Part shown: in pieces, positions 20,241 through 31,503 of the stretch | Position numbering within the stretch: the stretch's first letter is position 1 | Layout of the letters: the number at the start of each line of letters is the position of its first letter | Source of the DNA: Owenia fusiformis | Lineage: Eukaryota; Annelida; Polychaeta; Sabellida; Oweniidae | DNA: 64,000 bases | NCBI GenBank assembly: GCA_903813345.2 | Contig: CAIIXF020000001.1 | Location: 35,001,366-35,065,365 of the forward strand | Reading direction: 5' to 3' | Made by a program: the position numbers and the translations under genes | The notes under the pieces: generated by a model | What the model saw: only the letters and a program-made list of their open reading frames with translations | Database searches by the model: none | Told to the model about the DNA's origin: nothing

Positions 20241-21757
20241 TGAATAACTCGGTCAATTTTGCATATTCCGCCTTGAAATGCCAGAAATATTTAGGCTATT
20301 CAATGTGAATTTTGTTGTGAAAGTTTGATGATGATTCACCTATTGAGTTGACTACTGTTTTTTGCAAAACATGCTAAGGAGGGCAATAACTACCCAAGTT
20401 CGTGCCATCCATGTTGATGTGTGTAGGAGGGTCATCAACTACTTCATTTGAGGATTCAGTTGTGCATAGAGAGGAGAGGTGCCCACATGGAGCATGTTTT
20501 ATAAAGTGTATCTGTTTACTCTCTTTGCATCACCTAACACTAAATTTAGTTGATCTATTTTAAGTACTTCAACAACAACAACGTGTTTACACTTTGCCTA
20601 TACTAATCTGACGCTATCTCATTCCTAATCTCAGCATTGTCTACAAATTGAGTTTTAACTAGGCTGTGAGAATCTCACCACCGCCTGATAAAAGGTGGAT
20701 TTCAATACCGATACTGGTCTTGCTGTAGAAACAAATCATGTAGAATCTGTGTATTCACAAGCTTTTTTCTGCTGTCCATGAGAACCATGAACATTATGAC
20801 CTTGTGTTAATCCCAATGTAATTCTATACTCCAGATACTAACATAATGACCAGTTGACTCAGTTTCAGTACTGAAGTTTAAAAAATAGTTAAATTTCCTC
20901 ACCTGGCTTATCACACACTTCCAGATCAAAAGGTATGATATATTTGAGAAGTTAATAAATCTCAGTATATGTAATCACTTGATACCAAACTATAACTCCC
21001 ACTCCCAAGTTATCAAAAGTTAAAGCCTTCTCAGCCAGTCATGCTGAGGAAACTGGGTAGCAATTCCTTAAGGGCAACATCTGACAAAAACTTAGATCTG
21101 ACTTCATTGAACACCCCTGCAAATTGTGCACTATATTTTTTATACAAGCACTACAAACAAGCACAACTGATCAATCAATTATTGATTAAAAATTATAAAA
21201 AGGTCCCTTGATACAAGGTTTTAAGAATATCTCACCGCTGCCACCATCATAAAATACTAGCTTGAAGTGAATCATAAATTAGGTAATGTGGGCCAGAACA
21301 AATGAAATTGGACTAGTACTTCATAAGAAATATAAGAAATCAACTAATAAGGTGAGTGATGAATAGGTTTCGGGAAAATGATATAATGATAGGTCAAGAG
21401 GATGAAGTTACAGGGTTAAAATATATAAACAAACCCACACAATTACAACACAGCTAGCTGTAAGGAGAATAAGGGGTTGGCTATTTTAAATTCCACTACT
21501 CCAACTACCAACTTATAGAAAACCACACAAGAAATATGTTCATACTATATTCTATTTAATACTTTTATGTTGCAACTGAAATATATATATACGATGTGAA
21601 TAAATGTAAGTTAAAGTATATAGGTTATATTATACATAAATGCTCAATGTCTTTAAATCTATTTGAATAAATCTCAATAACATGGCAACTATTGACAATA
21701 TTATGAGAATATTAAAATATTTAACATCTTTCATTGTTTTTATTGATTAACACTAGT
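20241..21757. other. No recognised feature
   Basis: AT-rich non-coding sequence between the LINE fragment and the TRIM-like element. I see no coding exon or repeat that I can support. Confidence 0.35.
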
Positions 21758-21761
21758 TTAA

Positions 21762-22664
21762 TGTCCTGGGTCCCTCTCCCAATAAAGTAACAAAACAAGG
21801 CATGTGCGGTTGGTTAGATGGCATAAGCTTGTCTGTTAGACTGGTCATCGCCGGGAGGGGTGTGAGTGTAGACACCGCGATCCCCGGGGTTACGATGGTC
21901 AGTCTAAGACGCTGCGTTTTAATAAAACCCATTGACGCAACTCGACAGCCCCCGCCACCGATTTTTTTATGCACCAGTGTTTCAGGCAGGCATTTGATGT
22001 ATGACAAACAAAACTAAAACATGCACCAGTGTTTCAGGCAGGCAAGTGAAGTTTGTAACATGCACCAGTGTTTCAGGCAGGCATGCAAGCTGTGCAGACA
22101 ACAAGAAGCAAGGCACCCTTTTGGGGTAAGCCTGTTTTGACATGAAATTCCTGCCCCTCGTGGATAAGGCTGATGGTGTAGCATAAGAAAAGATGAATAA
22201 AATAAAATGAAACTGTTTAGAAAAACGAAGAAAAAAATAAGAAAAAGGGGAGAAGGTGGGTGGGTGAAAAACGCCAAACAGTGAAGAGTTCTTGATATGA
22301 ACGGTTTTGTATAAAGTTAAGATGCTTGTATGTTGTGTGTTGACTTGCAGATCGAAATCATAAACTAGAAGGTGTGGTAAGCAAGGTGGGCATATCTGAA
22401 TGGATGTGCAAAGGCGTAACATAATGGTCGATAGACCAATCCCATTAACCAAATTTTAATTCAAAAACATAACATTAATGTCCTGGGTCCCTCTCCCAAT
22501 AAAGTAACAAAACAAGGCGAGTGCGGTTGGTTAGATGGCATAAGCTTGTCTGTTAGACTGGTCATCGCCGGGAGGGGTGTGAGTGTAGACACCGCGATCC
22601 CCGGGGTTACGATGGTCAGTCTAAGACGCTGCGTTTTAATAAAACCCATTGACGCAACTCGACA
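21762..22664 (-). mobile_element. TRIM-like element: two 186-bp direct terminal repeats
   Basis: Nearly identical direct repeats occur at 21762-21947 and 22479-22664. Each runs TGTCCTGGGTCCC ... AACTCGACA, so TG...CA ended like an LTR, and each contains AATAAA. The shared sequence extends to GCCCCC on the right. The ~530-bp interior has no coding region but carries three copies of ATGCACCAGTGTTTCAGGCA (from about 21970, 22021 and 22060). CACTAGT occurs just outside both ends. The repeats are more GC-rich than their surroundings. The minus orientation is suggested by a G-rich tract next to the repeat. It fits a terminal-repeat retrotransposon in miniature. Confidence 0.6.
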
Positions 22665-23090
22665 GCCCCCAAACCACTAGTATTAACAAGTGTGATTTTC
22701 ACTTGTGATCTTCAGGAACAGGATCTTCCAATGATTTAATGAGCTTTGTCCTGTTGAGTTTTTTGCCGTTGCTGTCATTAATAGTATGGGTCTCCCAGGC
22801 AGCAAACTATTTACCTCTTCCATAAAGTCAAGTCATTCCCAAAATTCTTTTTCACCCTTTAAACTTCTAACTTAATTTGTCAACCTTAACAAGCATATCG
22901 TAACTACATCCTAAGCATAGGATGTAATTCTATGTTTCAAATTAACCAACAGGCCTGAATGATAATAAGGTTATGTGATGGAATAAACCCGGGAGAATAG
23001 ACTAGGCTAGATTAAATACATGTACACCCAAAATACTTATAACAGGAAAATCACTGTATACATCAATTGGCTATCAATTTCAAATTTTTT
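22665..23090. other. No recognised feature
   Basis: Spacer between the TRIM-like element and family C copy 1; nothing coding is visible. Confidence 0.35.
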
Positions 23091-24723
23091 TATCGCACTT
23101 TGAAAAAGTGCTTTATTGTCGTCGTCTTGTGCTGTTGGGCGGGCGGGCGGGATTGGCGGGCGGGCGGCACATAAACCAAATCTTGTCATCAAATTTCCAG
23201 GATAACTGCTTACCTGTTCAACTTGAAATTTTTACAGATGCAAGAGCAGACTAGTACCAAGATCTGATTAGGTTAAGGGCATCCTGGGTGAACTACGTGG
23301 CGGCCATTTTGAATTTTTCAACAAATCTTGTCATAAAAATTCCAGGAAAACCACTTATCCGTTCAACTTGAAATTTTTACATATGCAAGAGCAGACTATT
23401 GCCAAGATCTGATTAGGTTTTGGGTATGCTGGCTGAATTACATGGTGGCCATTTTGAATTTTTCAATTTGGCGGCCATTTTGAATTTTTTAACTTGCTCC
23501 AAATTGACCAAATCTTTTTTTAAAAAACATCTACAAGTTCTCAGAAGTTCAAGTCTGACCTTAGATTTCAGATTTAACCTTTCGTTCACCTTCAGTGACC
23601 TTGAAAAGGTCAAAAAAGTTGATTTTCTAAATTGATATTTTGGATTTAAATTTAGGTCAGCTTAATTACAAAACACCTACTGAGGTCTGAAAAAGTGAAA
23701 TTTTCAAGGTCAAAGGTCAAGGTCATTAAACTTGGTCACAGATTTGACCTTTCATTCACCTTCAGTGACCTTGAAAAGGTCAAAAAAGTTGATTTTCTAA
23801 ATTGATATTTTGGATTTAAATTTAGGTCAGCTTAATTACAAAAGACCTACTGAGGTCTGAAATAGTGAAATTTTCAAGGTCGAAGGTCAAGGTCATTAAA
23901 CTAGGTCACAAATGATGTTATCCAAGTTTCTCAAAGTTTGAGACTACAAATCAATTCTTGTCATCAAAATTCCAAGAAAACCGCTAACCTGTTCAACTTG
24001 AAATTTTTACACATGCAATAGCAGACTAGTGCCAAGATCTGATTAGGTTTAGGGCATGCTGGGTAAACTACGTGGCGGCCATTTTGAATTTTTCAACAAA
24101 TCTTGTCATCAAAATTTCCAGGAAAACCACTTATCCGTTCAACTTGAAATTTTTACAGATGCAAGAGCAGACTATTGCCAAGATCTGATTAGGTTTTGGG
24201 TATGCTGGCTGAATTACATGGTGGCCCTTTTGAATTTTTCAATTTGGTGGCCATTTTGAATTTTTCAACTTGCTCCAAATTGACCAAATTGTTTTTTTAA
24301 AAACATCTACAAGTTCTCAGAAGTTCAAATCTGACCTTAGATTTCAGATTTGACCTTTCGTTGACCTTCAGTGACCTTGAAAAGGTCAAAAATTTAATTT
24401 TCTAAATTGATATTTTGGATTTAAATTTAGGTCAGCTTAATTACAAAACACCTACTGAGGTCTGAAAAAGTGAAATTTTCAAGGTCGAAGGTCATCAAAT
24501 TAGGTCACAAACAATGTTTTATAAATTTTCCCAAAGTTCAAGACTACAAATAAATTCTTGTCATCAAAATTGCAGGAAAACCGCAAACCTTGTCAACTTG
24601 AAATGTTTACAGATGCAAGAGCAGACTAGTGCCAAGGTCTGATTAGGTTTTGGCCATGCTGGGTAAATTGCATGGTGGCCAGTTTGCTCTTTAAAGTGCG
24701 ATATTTATCACTGTGTGTCTTGT
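23091..24723 (+). repeat. Family C repeat, copy 1 (about 1.6 kb, multi-unit)
   Basis: It starts TATCGCACTTTGAAAAAGTGC and ends with the inverse TTAAAGTGCGATATTTATCAC plus TGTGTGTCTTG. A GGGCGGGCGG tract follows the start. Inside, a unit with 'CTTGTCATCAAAATTCCAGG', 'CAACTTGAAATTTTTACAGATG', 'GGCGGCCATTTTGAATTTTT' and AAGGTCA-rich text is repeated. Copies at 51615 and 54704 have the same orientation. Non-coding: open frames inside recur in all copies and are not protein-like. Confidence 0.8.
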
Positions 24724-25437
24724 CTTCAACATGTATTGTAATAACTTCAGTATGAATGAAATGTCCCTTGGTCTTCTGGTCTTGAATTGTGATATTGGTT
24801 CTTGAATGGTGGGGGGAAAGGGGGTATTAGACATTGTTTCTTTTCACGTTAGATCATGGTTTTGGGCAATATGGGGTTTGTTTTTCTTGACTGGTATGCA
24901 CTTAGAGTTTGCTTTTTCTTGCTAAGTTCCATTACAACTTTTGGTCCTTTCCCTTTGGCACTTGTGCTTATATATTGTCCCTTAATGTACATTATAGTCA
25001 ATATTTACAATAATACAAAAACATTATTTACAAACCCTTATTTCCTACTCATTATTCTCACTGTCAGATCTGCCAGCCTGAATCCCTGATATGTTGAACT
25101 GAAAGTATTATCTTTGTAAGGCAGCAACTGGATGACTTCACTCTGTTTTCTACCTCAGGATAGCCCCATGCCCATCTCACCATCTGTATTTGCTGATAGA
25201 TAAATCAAATGATATTTTAAATTGTTCTTATAAGCCAAGTTATTATATTCTACCAATGAATATATTCTACCAATAAATAAAGGAACTTTCTTGTTTCTTT
25301 TTATTTCTCTCATAAACCTTATTGACCTAACCTAGTTGTGTATGTAAAAAGTATAATGCATTATACGAAACAATGAACAGTTTTATTTTTCTCAGCTTAC
25401 ACTTTGTGGATCAATATGTAACTTACTGTTCAAGGTT
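24724..25437. other. No recognised gene
   Basis: AT-rich spacer just downstream of the P2X7-like gene end; it may include that gene's 3' UTR on the minus strand. Confidence 0.35.
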
Positions 25438-25573
25438 TCAGGATTCTATTTCCCTTGCCTCTACCCAATGTTCTCTTCTGAACTGGTAGTATGATGTCTC
25501 TAAAACTTCAGGCTGTAAACAAACTAGCTCAAATCCCTTTGTGTTAGCAAGACAATACGACTCATTGCCATAC
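25438..25573 (-). CDS. P2X7-like C-terminal domain gene, last exon
   Basis: The exon begins after TTTTTCAG and encodes 44 residues (YGNESYCLANTKGFELVCLQ then PEVLETSYYQFRREHW) to a TGA at 25438-25440. The pattern 'C...H/KGF..VCL...VL...Y..YR' is typical of the cysteine-rich cytoplasmic domain first seen in P2X7 receptors and widespread as a stand-alone domain in invertebrate proteins, where it is thought to bind zinc. It lacks an in-frame start codon, so ATG-based ORF calling misses it. It follows exon 25803-25734 in exact phase (AG|G gives Arg). Confidence 0.65.
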
Positions 25574-25733
25574 CTGAAAAATATAACAACAATAACATAA
25601 AACTGTTTCATATAGACATCACTGGCGGTAATTTTAACTCATATGACAGTAAAACAGGCAAATAGCTTGGAATTTATCCTCTCAATTTATTCTGTATTTT
25701 CTCACTTGCACTTGCTTATTCTGTTTAAAATAC

Positions 25734-25803
25734 CTCTCATTCTGTTCCATTAATTTACGTGATGTCTGATGATATCCCTCCTTTTCCCTACAACACCTTG
25801 ATT
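25734..25803 (-). CDS. P2X7-like C-terminal domain gene, penultimate exon
   Basis: The exon has acceptor GATTCAG and donor AG|GTATTT and encodes SRCCREKEGYHQTSRKLMEQ plus two residues. 'E..CCRE' is the conserved motif upstream of the GF..VCL block in this domain, and the phase into the last exon is exact. The expected earlier CxC..C..M segment was not found; a LINE insertion begins about 150 bp upstream. The protein may be a receptor tail or one of the many non-receptor proteins with this domain. Confidence 0.6.
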
Positions 25804-25957
25804 CTGAATCATTGTTCATGGTTTCACAAAATTAACCTCATTCACACCTGGAAGAGTCAAGACACAAAGCTGTAAATCTCTTAATTATTACTGATGAAAA
25901 ATCATTTTCGTAAACAATAGCAAGAATAGTGTCTGCTAATATACGATTCTTGTTAAT

Positions 25958-26675
25958 AGATAAGATAAGATAGTACTTTATTGTTCCGTATCTCCTTCTG
26001 GAGTATTGGTAATTTACAATAAAGAAACATGCATACATAAAATAAAGGTATAATATATATGGTTGTTTACAAAAACATGCATACAAAGACACAAAGGGTA
26101 TAATAATTTTTATGTGCAGTATATAAATGAGATAATCATATTGCTTGCTTACTTGGCATCACCTTTCTTTTGGAACCATTTCAGTAAATCATTTTTATTT
26201 CTCAGTATTTTATGAGTGTCAACAGTAAGGTTCATTTTGTTTAGGAATTCACCCCATGGATTCATTAGTTCATTATCGTGGCTCATAAGTAGATAACTAA
26301 ATAGCTGTTTGTTATTAAATTGTATAAATTGTTCTTTAATCTGTCTTATACCAGAAATAAAGTCTTTGCGTATATTTATAAGTTTTTCATAGTTGCATTT
26401 GAAAAGTACATGGTACTCATCACCAATTTCTTTGGAGTCACATAAATAGCAATATCGCTTTTCTTTTGCAATTTTGAATCTCCTTCCCATTTCTATAGGA
26501 AAGTTATGACATGATATCCTAGTCCTTGTTATAGCCTTTCTGTGGGAATCATTATTAATATTAAGGTATTTCTCTTGTTTATACATTTTCTTTACTGTTC
26601 TATACACTCTGGTTTTAGATGGTATATTTTCAGCTACATTGATTTTTTGGATGTAATGTTTTATACATGATCATA
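25958..26675 (-). mobile_element. LINE 3' end: pol C-terminus and microsatellite tail
   Basis: The minus strand is open from about 26675 to 26149, encoding a LINE C-terminus with a CCHC-like cluster (RYCYLCDSKEIGDEYHVLFKC, near 26400-26460). A ~190-bp 3' UTR ends in a short CTTAT-type tail (GATAAGATAAGATAG on plus, near 25960). This truncated, unspliced insertion sits in the intron upstream of the P2X7-like exons. Confidence 0.7.
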
Positions 26676-27169
26676 ATTAATTTCCCCATCCTAGAGATCT
26701 TACAAAACTCACTAAAAGCAAAAATGGTTTAAATCAAATATTACATATTCAGTTTCAGAATTGTCTGATATCAGTTTCACATACTATATAATATATATAG
26801 TAACTATATAAAATGCACTGATATCAATATTTTAGTGTTCAACTTGCTCAACAGAGCAATATTTTATAGCCTAACGCCAGATTAAAAAAAATATATAAAA
26901 CCAACATCAATATCAAAATTTAATGTTATGAAAAAATGGGAACAAAAGCCATTGCTACATGATTGGACTGATGTAATAAACAGCCAATCAATAGCTTTGA
27001 TTTATTGTTAACCCATGGTATCATCAATAATACAATCAAAATGCACAATCAAAAAATATGTTTTGAAGGGAAACTTGACATAACCATTTTTATATGATTC
27101 AAATGATACAATCACTAATTAAGTTTCCTTTAGTAATATCTTTCCTTAACTTCAAAAATGATATTCAGC

Positions 27170-27330
27170 CTACCAATTAATATATCCATGATTAAAAGAG
27201 ACTGAAAATCATGGTACAATTTCTTCAATGAAGGTAAATTTTGAACTAAGAGATCTGTGCAATCAACAGGTAATGCAGTTAAAATCTGATCTTTTAACAG
27301 CCACATAGCACATTGATAAATAATATCTAA
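27170..27330 (-). other. Open stretch with protein-like composition, unassigned
   Basis: A minus-strand frame without ATG reads IIYQCAMWLLKDQILTALPV and continues DCTDLLVQNLPSLKKLYHDF for over 60 codons. It has a possible acceptor (CAATTAG) and a possible donor (TTG|GTAGGC). No family recognised. It may be an exon or chance. Confidence 0.25.
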
Positions 27331-27899
27331 TTGATAAATAATTAAAGGTTAATAAGATGAATAATTGAAACTTGTTTGCATTAAGATTACAGAACAATAT
27401 TTAAATCTGAACACTGCGCAGTGGTATTCGAAGAATTGTTTTATACCAAGAGTTGATGCACTGAGGGGTTAAACCTTAAGGGGTCATTAAGAAAACACAT
27501 TTCTGGCCTCATTTATAATAATACTGCAAGCTATTCATTATAATCAGACCAATAAACATGCCAATAACTCCGAATTAAACTTATAGACATCTCAATCTCA
27601 TTTCCACAAAACATAGCGAAACAAAGTTTAGCAACATCTACTTATTAATGGCTTCACTGAATCACTTCTTCATTAATGTAAGTTCACCTTTAAGATGTGA
27701 AAACGTCTGAAATAAAAATTTTCTATGAAACACAAAAGATGCTGTTGTTAAAAGGTACACCCTACTTAGCATGTAACATGTTAGAAACTTTCTTGACAAT
27801 TCTGTTCCATTGCCTCTTGTGGAGAAATCCCCCCCCCCCTGCTTCCTTACTGAGGCAAATGGCTTCAGTGCATTCCTTTTTTCAAGGAGTAACTTTCCT

Positions 27900-29160
27900 C
27901 TAAAAAGACTTTTTCAAATATTTCTTTAATTCATCAATCCCTTCAGATGTCCATTTCTGAGGGGAGGTAGATTTGGCTTTTTCTTGTTACACTTGCCATT
28001 GGGAAAGTTTTTCTTCTTTGGCCTTTCTGTCGAGGAATCTGATAAAGCATCATCATAGCTGATGTCCAAAGTTCCTCATTTCCTTTTTGTAGGGACAAGC
28101 CTGTCATCACTTTACCCATCCTTTCTTGTGTTTTCAGCTTGCACTGTTGAGGAATCTGATAAAGCATCCTCACTGACGTCCAAAGGTATTTGTTTCCTTT
28201 TTCTGGAGGCAGGCCTCCCACCACTTGACCCTTTCTTCCCTGGCCTTTTAGTTTGTGCATGTGACAACTGATCATTGGCATTTTCATATTTGTCTGTAAT
28301 TTGTTCATCAATCACAGGGGTTATCTTCTGGTATGTCTTGATAACATCTGCAAATTGAATGTCATTAAGCGATTTCCCTACAAACTGATCCTGAATGTTC
28401 AAATCTTGAATCATCAATATTTTCCCAACTTGGAATCTTTCAAGAAATGTGCTAGTTTGTCTATAGTGCTGAAGATGAACATTTTGTGTGTGGCTAAGAT
28501 GGCGGCAAACCCAGTCTAACTGGTTTGGGTTTAGGTTTATTACTTGTGAAAGAGTCGCCATGTACTTCCGCATGCTTACACTTGTTATTTGCTGTGGTGT
28601 TTCCAGCTTCGCTTACCCACACACTTTCTTCAGTGAATCATATGCTCGTATTACAGAGTCATCCATATTTGGAAAGAGAAACTTGTTCTTTGGTTTGATT
28701 CCAACTTTCTTGCGTACATCGGGGTCGGCAATAAACTCCAAAGTCTTAACTGTATCTTGGGGAATTAGGACAGGAACTGGTTTAGCTTTTTCCCCTCTTG
28801 TTTCCATCATATCTTGAGATTTCAGAAGAAACTTTTCAGTTTCACTCAGGTCTCCCATCAATCCTTGATCTACACCTTTTAGTTTTAATCCTGTCCGCTT
28901 ATTGTAATTTTCAAGCAAGATTGCTTCAAGTTCTCCAGATCGCCTTTTGTTGTAGGTTAACAGCCGAGACTGAACTAATACAGCAATATCTCTGAATTCT
29001 CTCCAAGTTACAGCATTCTTGGAAAGTTCAACATCATTTAGCTTGCTGACTAGAAATTTCTCAACATCAGCTGGTTGATGGAGGTTCCTGGTGGTGTTGA
29101 GTCTTCGTTCATTCATGAGTTTCCTTGCCCTCCGTGTAATGGTATCTGGTCAACTTGAGT
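27900..29160 (-). pseudogene. Tyrosine-recombinase-like domain protein, decayed
   Basis: From a possible acceptor at about 29160, one frame runs through ARKLMNERRLNTTRN and 'LLTYNKRRSGELEAILL' (NKRR.GE, the first Arg box). It then runs through 'VRKKVGIKPKNKFLFPN' and 'MRKYMATLSQVINLNPNQLD', and ends at 'CRHLSHTQNVHLQHYR' (H..H...YR box). This order matches a family abundant in invertebrate and fish genomes that resembles Crypton-type tyrosine recombinases. An in-frame TAA at 28610-28612 interrupts it. Stop codons at 28112 and frameshifts follow. A repeated tail (RKRKQIPLDVSEDALSDSS, then a shifted related copy) leads to KSTSPQKWTSEGIDELKKYL, stopping near 27900. Probably a dead or domesticated-then-lost copy. 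Confidence 0.65.
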
Positions 29161-29540
29161 AAAATATGTAACCAGCGTCTCATTTAAATATGTAGCGTAC
29201 AATGAGAAATTGACATGATTTGCAAAATGTCCCTGAACTGACACGGCCTTATGTCCATAAAGTTAATAGTCCTGATGCAAACCCCAGTGCGAATAGGGTA
29301 TGGGAAAGTCTCCAGTAGATGGTATAAAGGCACCCAATGTCAAAACTTAAGCTGGCAATTAATTAAGACAGGTTGAAAGAAACTTAGCCAAGCTCTCATT
29401 GATACTGCTATATCAGCAAGGCGACTAAGATTAAAAGCTATCATTAAAGAGGGTGGCGGACCAATTGAACTCCTCTTTTAGATCAAATATAATGCAAGTT
29501 GAAGGACCTGTCACATTATATTATTACTTAGAAACCTTGG
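29158..29540 (+). repeat. Dispersed repeat A, copy 1
   Basis: It matches 50695-50985 and 51424-51512 (e.g. AATAGTCCTGATGCAAACCC, TTGGCACTATAT). It shows the uninterrupted form (GGACCAATTGAACTCCTC) of the site where MITE B inserted in the second copy. Confidence 0.65.
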
Positions 29541-29736
29541 CACTATATAACTGCAACATTTGGTGAGTAGGGTGGAAATGAAAAAGTGACGTTTTTTTGG
29601 CCCACCATGTATATTGCAGAATGTTTTCAAAAATATTTTATAAAATACATGTATTGGAAAACTTAAATTATATACTTGAACATAATTCGAACGAATTAAA
29701 CTCCTAATATCTACTGTCCATTGGTTATGTCACAAA

Positions 29737-30119
29737 TTATATCACCCTATGAAATTTTTTCAGATGTCTTTTATAGTTTGATTGATCTTTGAATTCAGTT
29801 TGACAATTTTCACATACAATCATTTTTCTGGTCCCGTGTTTAGATGCTACATATTTTTCAAGTATTCCCTGCTTTTAAAAGTCTTTGGTTCACAATCCAA
29901 ACCTTCCGTTTGGCAAACTTCGCAGAAATACTCCGTATCTTTGCAGTGCAAACGTGCATGTCGTTTGAGCTTATCCTTACGAGCAAAGTTTTTGTCGCAT
30001 GTTGTACATTTATGTTCATAATCTTTCTGCGGGATATGCTTTGCATGTATATGCCTAGACAGATGTTCCTTTCTGGTGTATTTTGTTTCACATCTGTCGC
30101 AGGTATATGTATGATAATC
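29737..30119 (-). pseudogene. C2H2 zinc-finger exon with a frameshift
   Basis: After a TTTATTTAG acceptor the minus strand encodes DYHTYTCDRCETKYTRKEHL..H, then HKCTTCDKNFARKDKLKRHA, both standard C2H2 fingers. A third finger (FCEVCQT) follows. The frame is lost near 29850: a one-base shift moves to VCENCQTEFKDQSNYKRHLK..H and a TAA at 29737. No ATG lies in the correct frame, so it is easily missed. It lies upstream of, and on the same strand as, the recombinase-like locus. Such fingers precede that domain in related proteins from memory, so the two may be one gene. Confidence 0.6.
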
Positions 30120-31503
30120 CTAAATAAATCTAACTACGAATACAACTTGTTATCAATTCCTAACCCATTTTAATTGAGGAGAAAATGGGAAAATTTGGAT
30201 ATAAAGTGGAGTAACATCTCTCATCATGTCGTATAGACATTTTGCTCCCCCCCCCTCCGTCCCCTCCCCCCTCCGTCCCATTTTAATTATTTTCGATTTA
30301 TACAACGTATGGAAACATATTTTGTAAAGTCATTAAGGTCATTAATTTTATGATGATAATGTCACTTACAAATATTTATTGCAGGTTGTGTAGACCGTTG
30401 ATGCTTGATTTAAAGCAAAAACATTGACTTTTGCACGTTGGTGGCAGCTTTGTTAATTTTTCTACCAGAAATTGCTTGCTCCCCCCCTCCATCCCATTTT
30501 CACAATCACCGGGCGTGGTCATGTGGGATCAAATAACTCTTTATAATTAAATAAGAATGATTTAGAATGATTTTGATTCATTTTATATTGACTTTATATA
30601 GAATTGGAATTATACTATGTCTTTAAGAAATGAATTCAATTTAGCCTGTTGTGTATAATGCTGTTATAATAACTTTGACTAAGAAACCTGATTAACAAAT
30701 CTTGTATGCTCTGATAAGTATTTAATTAGGGTGTTGAAGTGAACAAAATATAGAGGTATCACATTAATTCCAATATACAGTATGGGGAAATTGGTGAGCG
30801 CATATAGCGCATTTGTGTTTTAAACAATTTTATTTCCAATTTCATTGAGTAGGGAATTTGAAATATATTTTGATTTAATAAATCAAAGAATTGCAAATAC
30901 AAGTTACAAAATTATCAAATATTGATAATTTTCAAACGCAACATTGTTAGACAACTACGTATGAATTCTATGGACGGTAACGTATTGTATTAGTTGTACA
31001 TTAGATGTAAGAATTTCATTTTTTATGGAACAAGGCTTCACATTATATGTTTAAATAATCAGTTAGCCAAATATACCTAACTTCAATACTTTGGGTATTT
31101 AAAAAACTTAAAATGTTAGTTTCTTAGGACTAAAAAGAAGAAAACGTTAGCTCTTAAATAGCTCAAAGAAACAAGGAGATACTCTAGGATTTTACCTTGG
31201 GACTAAAACCCGGGATAATCCGGTGAGTAGACACTATATTATTTAGAAATGGAGACTGAACCAACCACAGCAATATCATTCACAGTAGATTAAGTAATTC
31301 TGTTTTGATAAATACAAATATTCTTAAAATTGATACCTCAGAAGTAGTTAACAACACTGATTTAGAGGTATTTTGTTTATTGTCATTAACTTTCAAGTGT
31401 CAGGTTGATAAATAAGAAACTGAACTAAATATGTAGCATGAAAAAAATTATTGACAATTTTTTTAAATTACTTGACTACTTATGACAGGTTTTGATGGCT
31501 TAC
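30120..31503. other. No recognised gene
   Basis: AT-rich sequence with two C-rich tracts (CTCCCCCCCCCTCCGTCCCC near 30243 and CTCCCCCCCTCC near 30478). Nothing coding is visible. Confidence 0.4.

Noticed and set aside
21753-22452. Several overlapping ORFs on both strands around the TRIM-like repeats
   Set aside because: They recur in both direct repeats and cross non-coding structure; the translations are low-complexity or repeat-derived.
23413-24259. ORFs inside family C (also 52534-52750)
   Set aside because: The same frames appear in all copies because the DNA repeats; both strands are open and no domain is visible.
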